A DNA stretch of 64,000 nucleotides from Cristatella mucedo (GCA_009760855.2 WPIO01000077.1:374001-438000), one strand, 5' to 3'. Positions 13,401 through 24,647 are shown, numbered from the stretch's first letter. A program made the numbers and translations. Notes: generated by a model not told the origin, from the sequence alone.

Positions 13401-16400
13401 TTATACAAAAACTAGCACTCAATAACTCAATTAATTAGTTGTAATAAAAAATTGTATACACTGACTGAGAGTGCTGAGAGGAAGATTATTTTGCTTCTTT
13501 TTAAAATGTCAAATTAGGAGCATCAGTGACGTCAGTTGAAGCCCTATGAAAGAGTACAGACATAGTAATAATAATATAAGACATTTATATAGCACCCTTC
13601 TAGAGTAGCAGGGTGTGCTCCACAAAAGCTATGAGCTGGTGGCTTAGCAAGCATGTATTTGTTCTTTGCTGGGCTGTGCTGTTTGTTAGCTTCTCGTAAT
13701 GCCATGATTCAGCCACTTTTGCCATCCCTGGCTAGTAACTCTTGTCACCAGGTCCTGATATTCATATTGACTGCTGCTCTTGCCATTCACTCTAGCCGGT
13801 TTCGATGCTACTTTCCCGATGGAGAAGCTGCACTCCTTTAGCACGGCGGAGCTCTCACTAATGCTCTGTGGTGAACAGAATCCCGAGTGGACTCAGGAAG
13901 ACTTGCTCAGTTACACAGAGCCTAAGTTGGGCTTCACCAAAGAAAGGTGTGTACTACCGTTTGTTGGTTGCCACTGCTGGTAATGCTTCTCTTCTTGTGC
14001 TTTATTTCATGTAATTTAAATTTTTAGCTGCATATGTGGTATAAATGTTCGTCTTTGTGTATGTGTTCATATGATATCGGTGGTTTTGCACGATAGTAGA
14101 ACCGGCAGTTCCAAAGGTAGTTCTGGACATAGGCATAGTGGGATATAAAATGGTAAGACAATGCATAATAGCATTAGAGGCCCATAATGTAAACAATGGT
14201 GGCTGATGTCACTTGTCTTATCTGCCGATGCATACCAAGGAGTGCAGTTCAATTTATTATGTCACTGGCACTGATTCTCAAAGTCATAACAAGGTCCATT
14301 ATCCATGTGCCATTGTTCACTTCACGTGTGTTTGTGTATGTAGTTGAATCATTATCAGCATTTATAAGTCAAGCTTCGGACCAAAACCCATCATTATTCA
14401 TTTACCCGTGTTTGTTTTCTCGCATTTGTGCTTGTGCGTTTAGTTATAAATAATTGCATATAAAGTACTAGCCCAAAAAATTCACACCCACGCAGGATCA
14501 AGATATAACATAATATTACAGCGTTTGATGGACTGCTGGCTAAAAAAAATTACTAGAACACTATTTAACTGAGTTAGCAATATTTGTAGCAAATTGTGTA
14601 TGCTGCCCCAGGGTTAGCCTACTAGGGTCTATGTTTGAGACATCCGGTTTTGTGCATGCATAAAGGCACACCACACCTGGTTCGAGGATATACTAGAAAT
14701 TAATAGTGGAAGCTGGGTCAAAGAACCAGTCAACTACGTTTCTTGGTCAAAAGAAGCTGTGTGAAGGTATAGAACTACTATGAAAGTCTTGGCAAACATC
14801 CGAAATGTCAAAAACTTGGTGATCTGCATGTCTTAAACAGTTTCCTTCGAGAGTATGAGAAGTAAGTTCGGTTGAATAGATGGATTTGGCAAACCGAGAG
14901 AGTTAAGACCTAGGAGATTGTTCAAACTTGTCCTTTAATTGTTTGTTCATCAGAAAATGCTGTGGTGGTTTTTCCTTTGTACTGTGCCACCGATTTCTTG
15001 CATTGTTTTTAACCATGGCAGGCCTTTATTTGTGTATGCTCAAAATAGCAGGACCCTCAAAGGTTGCTTAGAAAATACCCGACACGGTTGTTAAGATGCA
15101 TTTTTAGAGAGTAAGATACTTGATGCATCGAGTAAATCTCCCTTCTCAGTGCTTAGATGGTGCTAAAAAATAATATCCTTCAAAATTGCATCGATGTCTG
15201 ATGCCAGAAATTGCTCCAGATACTGCAAAATATGGTCATTTTGCAGATTTCTGAACCTAGTAAGAAAACCAAGTAGCAGCATGCACAATTTGTGACAAAT
15301 ATTGCTTACTTGGGTGATACTTGCATTCAAGTGAAATTTGGCCAGCAGAAATATCTTGATCCCTAGGGTGTGTGGATTTTTCGAGCCAGCTCTTTATATA
15401 GCACCAGAAACCCCTAATTCACCAAATGTAAAGTGCCTAGAAAGAGATTTAGTTCTTTGAGGGCACTGTACAATTGTCTAATTAATTATTATTAAACCCC
15501 TACGGCTAGATGTATCTTCACACTAGAAAGAAAGAATATTTCTCACTGTTCTCGAGAGTTGAACCTACAACCACCAAGACCAACTTAGTTATACAGCCGC
15601 CAGACCTTTCAGTTGGCTTAGCTGTTTTCAGCTAGATGGAATCAACTCTAGTTGGCCTGTCTCTGTCTTGTTTTCTTTGTCCTACTGTATATGTTTACCT
15701 TCCTCCCACTGGTCACTATCACCGGATGCATCTTGTCATCACTTGCTACTAACCACCAGCAATTTTGCTTCTGCAACTCGTTAGGTTGGGGTAATCTTAA
15801 ACTATGGCCTCTCTACTCATTAACTAGCTTGCTGTTACATACATTGCAGGAACTTGTAACTATCCTCCTGATCGTTTGTACGCCAGCTGAAACTACACAT
15901 CGACAGGAGCAGGAAACCCTTTAGCTCGTGACTTCCAGCTTGGCTCTATCATCACTGCTTAACCCCCCCCCCCCACGAACTCCTGACATACCACAAGGCC
16001 AGCCATCCCAAAGCTGCCATAGAGTTTGCTGCTGGGTTGGGAGATATACGTCATCTAATGTTTTTTTCTTCTTAGGGCACAGTGTGAGGCACACTGCACA
16101 TCTAAAGACTGCTTCTCCACTTCCACTCTTAGAACCTCCATCTGTTTTGCATAAACCCATTGTGGACAGTGTTATGTTATTTGGTTAGTTACATGTTTTA
16201 CATGTCAGCATCACCTTTATTGCCTGCCGGTTGTGTCATAGGCACTTGTTCGTCAACCCTAATAGGCAACCTGCATAGGTTTCGGTCCCACTGGCCATAC
16301 CTCTCAGTAGCTGTATTCTCACCTATCTTATGAATCTCTGACGTTTCAGCTGGTAACGCTTATGCAAATTAGTTATGTCCTCATTTACGTGTTTCAAATT

Positions 16401-16988
16401 TAAATAACTCAACGGTGAGGATTATAAAACTGGTGAAATATTTCAAAATGGCAGCTTTGTGCTGTAGATCGTATTATGCACACGACTCAAAAAAATTAAT
16501 TTTTTCAGCCAGGGACTTTTCTCACCGAGAAAGCTTAAGCTTTTTCCGTCCTTTTTCATTTATGTACTCATTAGCGATGCTATGCTTTGTCAGTGCATCT
16601 GGTATCATAAGTTTCGTGTAGTGCATCTAACTTAGCCTGCTCGATTAAGCACATGCACACAGTGAAGCCTTTTGTAGCAAAGAATTGTAAAATTTTAATT
16701 TTCAGTCCTGGCTTCCTCCGGCTCATCAAAGTTCTTATTGAAATGAATGGCGATGAACGCAAGGCATTCTTGCAGTTTACTACTGGATGTTCATCATTGC
16801 CACCAGGCGGTCTTGCCAACTTGTATCCACGGCTGACCGTAGTAAGGAAAGCGGACGCTGACGACGGTACATACCCATCGGTGAACACCTGTGTCCATTA
16901 CCTGAAGCTGCCTGACTACTCTTCTGAGAGCATTCTCAGAGAGCGCCTGCTCGCTGCCACGAGGGAGAAGGGCTTTCACCTTAACTAG
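663..16988 (+). CDS. HECTD1: HECTD1-like E3 ubiquitin ligase, 3' part of gene (14 exons)
   Basis: Spliced gene whose C-terminal 1,335 codons lie in this window; earlier exons must lie upstream. The protein belongs to the HECT-type E3 ubiquitin ligases, which take ubiquitin onto a catalytic cysteine and pass it to substrate lysines. The assignment rests on blocks typical of HECTD1: [32 protein letters not shown]-like [85 protein letters not shown], and a C-terminus ending GFHLN. The catalytic motif [14 protein letters not shown] is in the last exon. Exons as inferred: 663-1172, 1678-2059, 2971-3284, 3687-4007, 4212-4348, 4558-4606, 4914-5096, 5493-5929, 6467-6728, 8735-8999, 11532-12072, 12191-12363, 13796-13946, 16706-16988. 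All introns are GT-AG and phases agree at each junction. TRIP12 was considered; the C-terminal wording fits HECTD1 better. The donor at 2060 is the least certain. Confidence 0.93.
1192..1275 (-). repeat. LINE/SINE 3' tail fragment
   Basis: (AAT)n followed by the stem sequence GAGCCCTCAGAGAACTGAGT...CTAGGCACTTTACA that recurs many times in this window. It lies in reverse orientation inside an intron. Confidence 0.6.
1678..2059 (+). CDS. HECTD1: HECTD1-like exon 2
   Basis: Clear acceptor TTATTCCCAG at 1668-1677. It encodes [18 protein letters not shown] followed by an Ala/Gly/Ser-rich stretch and [18 protein letters not shown]. The open frame runs to a stop at 2113. Exon 3 needs a phase-1 junction, and the GAG|GTTCGA site at 2060 supplies it, although it is a poor donor. 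The start is secure, the end tentative. Confidence 0.65.
2971..3284 (+). CDS. HECTD1: HECTD1-like exon 3, acidic
   Basis: Acceptor TTTTTCCTGTTTCAG and donor ATG|GTAAGC. It encodes a Ser-rich segment ([20 protein letters not shown]) followed by an acidic run rich in Glu/Asp, as in the acidic linker ahead of the conserved C-terminal half of HECTD1. Enters in phase 1 and leaves in phase 0. Confidence 0.85.
3687..4007 (+). CDS. HECTD1: HECTD1-like exon 4
   Basis: Acceptor TGTATAG and donor ACG|GTACGT. Continues the acidic run ([10 protein letters not shown]), then carries the strongly conserved [20 protein letters not shown] and PGRANVNQT blocks that identify the family. 107 codons, phase 0 at both ends. 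Confidence 0.93.
4212..4348 (+). CDS. HECTD1: HECTD1-like exon 5
   Basis: Acceptor CCTTTTAG, donor CACAC|GTACGT. Encodes [20 protein letters not shown] and ends [10 protein letters not shown], a conserved segment between the acidic linker and the HECT region. Leaves in phase 2. Confidence 0.9.
4370..4437. repeat. (GT)n microsatellite
   Basis: About 65 bases of nearly pure GT just downstream of a splice donor in the intron 4349-4557. Confidence 0.9.
4558..4606 (+). CDS. HECTD1: HECTD1-like micro-exon (49 nt)
   Basis: A 49-base exon with acceptor TTGTCTACAG and a near-perfect donor GCA|GTAAGT. It is the only candidate I found that joins the phase-2 end of the previous exon to the phase-0 start of the next. 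It encodes about 16 residues ([16 protein letters not shown]) at a place where HECTD1 has a short variable linker. Inferred from splice sites and phase. Confidence 0.7.
4914..5096 (+). CDS. HECTD1: HECTD1-like exon 7
   Basis: Acceptor TTTCATAG, donor AAG|GTACAG; 61 codons. Encodes [15 protein letters not shown] and [12 protein letters not shown], both strongly conserved in the helical region before the HECT domain of this family. Confidence 0.92.
5493..5929 (+). CDS. HECTD1: HECTD1-like exon 8
   Basis: Acceptor GATGCAG, donor CCAG|GTATGT. Encodes [62 protein letters not shown] and [13 protein letters not shown]. The last two blocks are hallmarks of the segment just before the HECT N-lobe. 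Leaves in phase 2. Confidence 0.95.
6467..6728 (+). CDS. HECTD1: HECTD1-like exon 9, start of HECT N-lobe
   Basis: Acceptor TTATTTTTAG, donor GAG|GTAAGC. Begins [11 protein letters not shown], then [15 protein letters not shown] and ends AGRKAVLE, the conserved lead-in to the HECT catalytic domain. A short Ser/Asp-rich piece ([10 protein letters not shown]) lies inside. Confidence 0.94.
7055..7195 (+). repeat. LINE reverse-transcriptase fragment
   Basis: Encodes [19 protein letters not shown] and [11 protein letters not shown], matching the [10 protein letters not shown]...QGSVLGPLL block of the LINE at 53862. An isolated piece in an intron, with no flanking LINE sequence seen. Confidence 0.65.
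8023..8095 (-). repeat. LINE/SINE 3' tail fragment
   Basis: (AAT)n, CACTTGATAAAGTGCTCTCA, GAACTCAATCTCT and CTAGGCGCTTTACATTTGCT: same family as 41681-41760, in an intron. Confidence 0.65.
8735..8999 (+). CDS. HECTD1: HECTD1-like exon 10, HECT N-lobe
   Basis: Acceptor AAATGGCAG, donor TTAG|GTAATT. Encodes [39 protein letters not shown] and [20 protein letters not shown], the N-lobe core that contacts the E2. Leaves in phase 1. The preceding 2-kb intron holds a LINE and a SINE fragment. Confidence 0.95.
10062..10230 (-). repeat. LINE 3' end fragment
   Basis: AT-rich tail, AAAGCGCCCTCAGAGAACTC, then GGTTAGGGGTGACATGC, which matches the LINE B 3' UTR copy inside the viral element (41819-41840). 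Confidence 0.6.
10441..10585 (-). repeat. tRNA-derived SINE, minus strand
   Basis: On the minus strand it has a tRNA-like head with box-A-like TCTAGCGGTTAAGGTGC and box-B-like GGGCTCGAGCCC. The shared stem (TTAAGTTCTCTTAGGGCGCT) and an (AT)n tail follow. It is collinear with 19587-19738. Confidence 0.75.
10953..11045 (-). repeat. LINE/SINE 3' tail fragment
   Basis: Diverged copy of the shared tail: ATAATAATAATAACAATACA, then CCCTCCGAAAATTTAATTTC and TAGGCACTTTACATATGCTG. Confidence 0.5.
11532..12072 (+). CDS. HECTD1: HECTD1-like exon 11, HECT N-lobe with acidic insert
   Basis: Acceptor TTTTTCTAAG, donor CTCTG|GTAGGT. Starts [20 protein letters not shown], contains a long Asp/Ser/Thr-rich insert typical of HECTD1, then [20 protein letters not shown]. 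Leaves in phase 2. Confidence 0.95.
12191..12363 (+). CDS. HECTD1: HECTD1-like exon 12, HECT
   Basis: Acceptor of eight T then AG, donor AAAG|GTAACT. Encodes [29 protein letters not shown] and [17 protein letters not shown], the N-lobe to C-lobe stretch of HECT ligases. Phases fit on both sides. Confidence 0.95.
13567..13612 (-). repeat. Short SINE/LINE tail remnant
   Basis: AATAATAATATAAGACATTTATATAGCACCC resembles the first 40 bases of the shared tail; the rest is missing. Confidence 0.35.
13796..13946 (+). CDS. HECTD1: HECTD1-like exon 13, HECT
   Basis: Acceptor CACTCTAG, donor AAAG|GTGTGT. Encodes [20 protein letters not shown] and [12 protein letters not shown], conserved in the HECT hinge region. 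Leaves in phase 2 into a 2.8-kb last intron. Confidence 0.95.
15393..15495 (+). repeat. LINE/SINE 3' tail fragment
   Basis: Forward-orientation copy: AATGTAAAGTGCCTAGAAAG, GATTTAGTTCTTTGAGGGCA, then an AATTATTATT tail. Confidence 0.6.
16706..16988 (+). CDS. HECTD1: HECTD1-like terminal exon, HECT C-lobe
   Basis: Acceptor AATTTTCAG; ends at TAG 16986-16988. Carries [20 protein letters not shown], the [20 protein letters not shown] loop, and [16 protein letters not shown], whose Cys is the ubiquitin-accepting residue. The C-terminus is REKGFHLN. A degraded second copy of this exon lies at 45700-45904. Confidence 0.97.
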
Positions 16989-17360
16989 TCCTTAAGTAGC
17001 ATTTCTAGCAGCCACAACCACTTTTGCAGTGAATCATGTTGTGATTTTGATTGCTGCTGTCTTTTAAGCGGATGCTTAGTTCGTTGTGGGTGCCGATTTC
17101 GATGTTACATGGTCAGCCATGCATGGTGAAGGCATTATAGAATCTATTATATGGCCGTGCATGATGTATTTAACTTATGTCTCTTTTATCACGGTGGTCA
17201 GCAGCACGATGGAAATTTATCCTGTTGGGTGTCTGCCTCCCGTTTGATGTCTGTCTTCCCGAGTGCCGGGTGGTTATGATGTCAAGCATGAACCACCGGC
17301 ATGCGATGTGTTGCAGATCGTACAGTATTGTAGACAAAATAGGTGTACGTTGGTACTGTC

Positions 17361-17366
17361 AATAAA
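17361..17366 (+). promoter_or_regulatory. Poly(A) signal of HECTD1-like gene
   Basis: AATAAA about 370 bases after the stop codon, the first canonical hexamer downstream. It gives a 3' UTR of roughly 390 bases. Confidence 0.6.
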
Positions 17367-17385
17367 GCTGAACTTCATACTATTG

Positions 17386-19304
<1,919 letters not shown>

Positions 19305-19586
19305 CTGCTGCTAAGCTCGGTATTTATTGCCGAAGCATATCGCCATGTGGGAAAGATTTTGAGACGAGCGACAGCATGGCATTTAGGCATATTTAAGCTG
19401 TCAGTATTATCGCAGATAAGCGGGCTGGCAGGTTTAAACTTCAGGTTTAGGTTTAGAGTTTATGGTTTGCATTTATGGCATCACAGATAGACGGTGAATA
19501 CATGTTTACGGTTTAAGGTTTACGGCTTCGCAGCACTGGTAGATATAGGGTTTTCCGGCTTGCAGATAAGAGGTTAGTAGGGTTTA

Positions 19587-19738
19587 GTCGAGCTGGTTCG
19601 GTCCAGCGGTTAAGGTGCACGGGCGCCCAAGGTCTGGCTGAGGTCGTGGGCTCGAGCCCGAGGCATATATATGTGAAGTGCCTGAATAGAGATTAGGTTC
19701 TCTTGGGACGCTATACAAATGAATTATATATATATATA
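19587..19738 (+). repeat. Complete tRNA-derived SINE
   Basis: Head with TCCAGCGGTTAAGGTGCACG (A-box-like) and GGTCGTGGGCTCGAGCCC (B-box-like). The body is AGTGCCTGAATAGAGATTAG, TTCTCTTGGGACGCTATACA, and the tail is (AT)n. Body and tail match the 3' end of LINE B, as expected for a SINE that borrows a LINE's 3' end. Confidence 0.75.
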
Positions 19739-19904
19739 TATCGGATGGGCGCTGATGGCCTGAGCGTAAACTGTGGTTTTGTGATAGCCAGAGGTAGGAT
19801 ACTCGTAGCCCAAACAATTCAAGGAGTTGAAGCTTCAGCGGCGAGAGAGTCGGGCTGACTCACCGCAGATAAGGGAGTGCATCCGTGGTGAGCCACCATG
19901 GTGG

Positions 19905-20030
19905 GCCACACGCCCACATCAAAGGCGGCACCTAGCTAACTGCCCAAACACCATCCCACATCAAAGGCCGCATCTAGCCAACCGCCCACATCAAAGGCCG
20001 CATGGAGCCAACCGTCCAACCACCCGCCGA
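19905..20030. repeat. Minisatellite, ~28-45 bp units
   Basis: Three or four imperfect copies of CCCACATCAAAGGCCGCATC followed by TAGCCAACCG. It ends about 100 bases before the viral element. Confidence 0.7.
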
Positions 20031-20133
20031 GAGCGGGGCACACACCGGTGGCCGGGAAGCAACAGGCACACACAACACTGGCCAGACAGATCCGTAAGGC
20101 GTCAGCGGAGTCAGACAGCGATTCGGTCGGCCA

Positions 20134-20341
20134 AGTAGATATAAAATGAATGGCATGTAGCCTAGGGCTCGATCGATGACGTCATCAATTAAATAAATCG
20201 TCCTCATATAATAATCTCACTTCGTTCGATTATCATCTTCGTCCGATTTATTTAATGGCTGCCGTCATCCTCGAGACCCTATTCTCCATACCCTTCATTT
20301 TATATCTACTAAGAGTTGTTTAGGTTGATGTGTCTATATAA
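20134..20341 (+). repeat. Left terminal inverted repeat (itself palindromic)
   Basis: Matches the reverse complement of 43513-43716 with only a few substitutions and a 3-base indel. The outer 177 bases (20134-20310) are an imperfect palindrome: AGTAGATATAAAATGAA at the start and its complement TTCATTTTATATCTACT at the end. AATTAAATAAATCG in the left arm pairs with CGATTTATTTAAT in the right arm, around a centre near CACTTCGTTCGA. A single strand could fold as one long hairpin. Confidence 0.93.
20177..20184. promoter_or_regulatory. CRE/ATF-type site TGACGTCA in left TIR
   Basis: Perfect TGACGTCA palindrome; the mirror copy is at 43666-43673. It is the consensus bound by CREB/ATF-family bZIP factors. 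A role here is only inferred. Confidence 0.45.
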
Positions 20342-20405
20342 GAGTAAAAAATAATTGCAATTAATTAAATATTTAATTAAATAAATTTTTTCTATCTTTA
20401 TATAC

Positions 20406-20788
20406 ATGTCTCAAAGCATTGATAACTTTATGCGACGGGAGGGTGAACAATTTAGCGATCATGCAAAACGTATTAGAGAAGAGGTAAGAAAACGTACAGG
20501 TCTTCTTCCAAAATATCCTTTCTCAAAGACAGTGTAGATGCATTGATTGCAACTCTACGTTCACCAACAACTATAAAACTAAATAATCCTATTGCTAAGA
20601 AAACCACTAGGCCTAAAAGTAGATGGTCTTTCGATAAAGAGTCCAGGAGGTTAATGAAGATACAGGAAACAGGTTGGCTTTTAGGAAAATCTTCTGATGG
20701 CAAATTCTTAGATTATGAATATATTGGACTAGATAAGAACGTAATTGATTTTGACGTAATATATGATAAGATTGGAGCAGAACTTTAA
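20406..20788 (+). pseudogene. Viral hypothetical protein next to left TIR, frameshifted
   Basis: The frame starts at ATG 20406 (MSQSIDNFMRREGEQF) and hits TAG at about 20535. Homogeneous viral-type coding sequence then continues in a different frame, through RPKSRWSFDKESRRLMKIQE to a stop at 20788. The product would be about 125 residues and basic. I do not recognise it. It is the first gene inside the left TIR and reads towards the polymerase. Confidence 0.55.
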
Positions 20789-20830
20789 TTAGTTATTAAA
20801 GAATTACTTAAAAACAAAAGTGACTTAAAA

Positions 20831-23800
20831 ATGACCCTTGTTATTTCGCCTATTTTAGCTTCAGAAAGTGGTGCTTATAATTACCAACCATTTGCAGGAA
20901 TAACTAATTCAAAAATAAATAAGAGTTTCAGATATTGATAGAATAGTTAGAACACAATTTGCAGCTTTTAAAAAGAAAGTAGAGGAATGGTTAGAAAGAG
21001 GTTCTAATTGGATTGTAGTTGGAGTTAATGCTATTTATGCAAAGTTTTCTTATTTTCGACACAAATTCGGCGGTAGTTACTTACCAATGCCAGAAGGATT
21101 AGAAAAGAAGAGATCAACAATTAATATAAAGAATGAATCAGATAATCTTTGTGCTTTATGGTGTGTGTTAAGGTTTCTCCACTGGAGAGATAACCATCCA
21201 GAATCTATTGCTGATTTAAATGAAATATTACATGAGAAATATTCACAGCATCTAAAGAGAATAAAAGATTTGTTTAACGTTAAGGAGAATTATCCTTCAA
21301 ACGTATTAAATGTTGTTGATATTCCTCATTTACCTGAATTATTTAACATAACTATTAATGTTTATGAATATGATAATACAATTCTAACTTCACTTATAGT
21401 AGTTGATGAAGAGAAAGAGAGACATTTAGATTTTCTTTTGTATAGCACTCCAAACAAAAGCAACTTTCATTATGTAATTATTAAAAACTTCAATGGATTG
21501 TGTAGAAGTAGCAAAGGATGTGGAACACAGCTTACTTGTAAAAGATGTTTGTGTAGATTTTACTCTAAAGAAAAACTAGAATCGCATGTTGATGCATGCA
21601 AACGTGGAAATGATGGTAAATCTAGAATAAGAATGCCAAGCGCAGATAGTAAAAAAGGAGATAAATGTTATTTTAGAGATTATGCTAAAACATTATGGTG
21701 TCCTTATGTTGCTTATGCAGACTTTGAATGCTTACTTACAAGCGTTAGAAAAGCAGATAAAGAAGATCCTACTACTCCACAAGGCACTTTTCAAAAGCAT
21801 ATTCCTTATTCATCTGCTTATGCTATTATTGATTATGAAGGCAAACAAAGAACATTTACATTATTCAATGGTTCAAAAAATGTTAGAGATCTATTAAAAA
21901 TTTTGTTAGAAGAAGTTGAAACAATAAAAAATGAAATGAAACCTATTCTTGATAAATATGAAAAGTTTGATTATAGTAATTTTAAGGAAGAAGACAAAAA
22001 AGATTTTGAGAAAGCAACTGTTTGTCATATTTGCGATTTAGATTTAGATGGAGATAAAGTGTTAGATCATTGTCATTTAACAGGAAATTATAGGGGTGCC
22101 GCACATAATGCTTGCAACTTAAATCTCAGCATTAATCCTAAGAAGTTTAAACTTCCTGTTTTTACTCACAATTTAAAAGGTTATGACTCACATTTATTAG
22201 TACAAGAGTTTCAAGATTTAAAACTAGATAAAAAAGTCATTGCCAATAACATCAAGAAATATATAAACATTGAAATTGGCTCACTTAGTTTTAAAGACTC
22301 TTTACAAATGTTGCAAAAAGGTCTGGCAGATCCTGTAAATAATGTTGTTAAATCATGAAAACCATTAGAATAAACAAAAAAATACTTTCCAATTTTGGAT
22401 GATAATGAATTCAATCTATTAAAAGAAAAAGGTATATTGCCCTATGAGTATATAGACTCATTTCCAAGACTAGATGAAAAGTCACTACCACCAATTACAA
22501 GTTTTTATAGCACATTAAATGATACAAGCATAGATGAAAAAGATTATGATCGTGTTAAGAAAGTTTGGGCATTGATGAAAAAAATAGATCCAAGCACAGA
22601 AGATACATTAGGAAAGTATAGCGATATTCATTTAACTATGGATGTCCTTCTACTTGCAGATGTATTTCAACATTTTAGACATTTATCTAAGAAAATTAAT
22701 GGTTTAGATCCTGCCAATTTCTTTACAGCACCAGGTTTAACTTGGTCTGCAGGTTTGAGATTTTCAAAGGTTAAATTAGATTTGTTAACAAACTTTCAAC
22801 ATTTGGACTTCTTTGAAAGTGCAATAAGAGGAGGAATAACGCAAGCATCGTGTAGATATGTCAAAGCAAACAATGAAATGGCTTCTAATTATGATAGTAC
22901 TAAAGAAAAAAGTTGGTTACTTTATGTTGATGCAAATTCATTATATACTACAGAAATGACACAACCACTTCCAATTTCTAATTTCAAGTTTTTAGATAGT
23001 AAACAAATAAAGAAGATTACAAGTAAGAAGATATTATCATTAAAAGAGGATGCGGAAACTGGTTATGCTTTTGAAGTAGATATGCACTGTCCAGAAGAAT
23101 TACACGACACTTACTCTAATTATCCTATTCTACCAATTAGAAGAAAAGAGTAATGAGTTTTACACAAAGTAGATGGTTGAGTGGATATATAGTCAATAAC
23201 ATTGAAAGAAGAAAAGTAGCAAAGGATGAGTTTGAAAAGGAATATTATAAACTCAAAAACAATGCATTCTTTGGAAAGACAATGGAAAATGTAAGAGAAC
23301 GAGTAAACATTGAATTGTTTGATCTAAAATATGATAAGGATATTGCAGTTTCAGATAAAAGAGTAATGAGTGCAAGGTTTAAAGATAGAAGATTGTTTAA
23401 TCAAGATTTAGTTGGAATTGAAACAACGAAAGCAGAGATCTGTCTTGATAAACCTATTTATTTAGATTTTACAATTCTAGATATTTCAAAACTAATAATG
23501 CAGGATTTCTATTATAACACAATAAAATATTATTACAATGATAAAGTAACACTTGCTTATACTGAAACTGATTCTTTGGTAATGCAAATGAATAGTGATA
23601 ATGTTTATAGAGACTTTGAAAATTATTTAGATTACCTAGATTTGTCTGGTTATCCTAAGAATCAAGATATATGGAAAGTAGAAGGAGCAGAAAAGATTAT
23701 ACCTGCTAATAGGGGAAGTCTAAGGAAATTCAAGGATGAAATATGTGAAAAATATTCAGTAGATCCAAAAACAAAAGATTTCATTAGAGATGAAAAAGGT

Positions 23801-24211
23801 GATATGATTGAAAAATCAATTGTACTTGATGAGGGGGTTTTCTTAAGACCAAAACTTTATTCAATGCAGATAGCTATAAAGAAAGATAAAGGAATAGAAG
23901 TTAAATCTGCAGTCAAAAAAGCAAAAGGAACAAAGAAAGATGTAGTAAAGAAGTGTTTGACTCATTCTGATTATGTTGGTTGTCTTAAAACTGGTTTTGA
24001 TGTTTATTGCAATCAATCAAGATTTCAATCTAGAAACCATCAAATTTTCACTATAACACAATCTAAAAAAGCACTATCAGCATTTGACTCAAAAAGGTAT
24101 TGGTTAATCTGTGGAATTCATAGTTATTCTTACGGTCACTATAGGATAAAAGAGTCTGCAGGCAACTGTAAAACTTGTAATATTAGTATAGATGCCGAAA
24201 AGAAAGATTGA
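20831..24211 (+). pseudogene. Family B DNA polymerase (Polinton PolB), inactivated
   Basis: Replicative, presumably protein-primed polymerase of the element. The probable start is ATG 20831. The N-terminal part has FGGSYLPMPEGLEKK and STINIKNESDNLCALWC, typical of Polinton PolB. The exonuclease site AYADFECL is at 21710-21733 and THNLKGYDSHL at 22162-22194. Palm motif A, DANSLYTTEM, is near 22929; motif B, KLKNNAFFGKTMEN, at 23252-23293; motif C, YTETDSLV, at 23558-23581. The C-terminal block SYGHYRI is typical. Breaks: frameshift near 20925, TGA at 22356-22358, TAA at 22371-22373, and a frameshift plus an apparent loss of several tens of residues near 23150, between motifs A and B. The first Asp of motif C is replaced by Glu. 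Certainly non-functional. Confidence 0.93.
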
Positions 24212-24365
24212 AAATACTAAACCATTACCAGTAAAGAGAGTTAGATTTTCAGATAAAAAAAAAGCAAGACGATACAAAACTAGTTGATATACAAGAAGAA
24301 GTAGAGTTATACGAGTCAATGGAGAAATTAAATATATATTAACAAAATTATTTTTACTATTATAG
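24192..24365 (+). pseudogene. Small basic viral protein
   Basis: ATG 24192 opens a very Lys/Arg-rich product (MPKRKIENTKPLPVKRVRF), stopping at TGA 24285. The same frame stays open and basic (YTRRSRVIRV) to TAG 24363, one base before the next gene. The charge pattern suggests a DNA- or core-associated peptide. That is inference, and no family was recognised. Confidence 0.45.
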
Positions 24366-24366
24366 G

Positions 24367-24612
24367 ATGGATCCCAAAGAAATCGATATTACTAGTTCTG
24401 ATAGTGAGTCAGAGTATTCAGAGGATTCAATTGACGACCCTGATTATCAAATGGAAACAGAATCTGAATCCGAGTCTTACAATTCGGAAGAATCATTTTA
24501 CATTGAAACAGAATCTGAATCAGAAGATGAAGAGTTAGATTTAGAAGAACTTCTATTTGGCAAAAAAGAGTCTCTTGAATCATTAGACAGTTCAGAAGGT
24601 GAAGAGATTTAA
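24367..24612 (+). CDS. Acidic Ser/Glu-rich viral protein
   Basis: 81 residues, preceded by TATTATAGG directly before the ATG. Over half Ser, Glu and Asp, with repeats of ESESE and a short hydrophobic LDLEELLFG near the C-terminus. Probably disordered. Function unknown. The frame is intact and its biased composition argues for real coding. Confidence 0.6.
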   Translation: MDPKEIDITSSDSESEYSEDSIDDPDYQMETESESESYNSEESFYIETESESEDEELDLEELLFGKKESLESLDSSEGEEI

Positions 24613-24647
24613 TTTCAATTAAATAAAATTATTTTCATGTATAAAAA

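Noticed and set aside
663-16988. TRIP12 instead of HECTD1
   Set aside because: The blocks [36 protein letters not shown] and the GFHLN C-terminus fit HECTD1 better.
19430-19530. TTTAGG/GGTTTA words suggesting telomere-like DNA
   Set aside because: Only two or three irregular copies mixed with other words.
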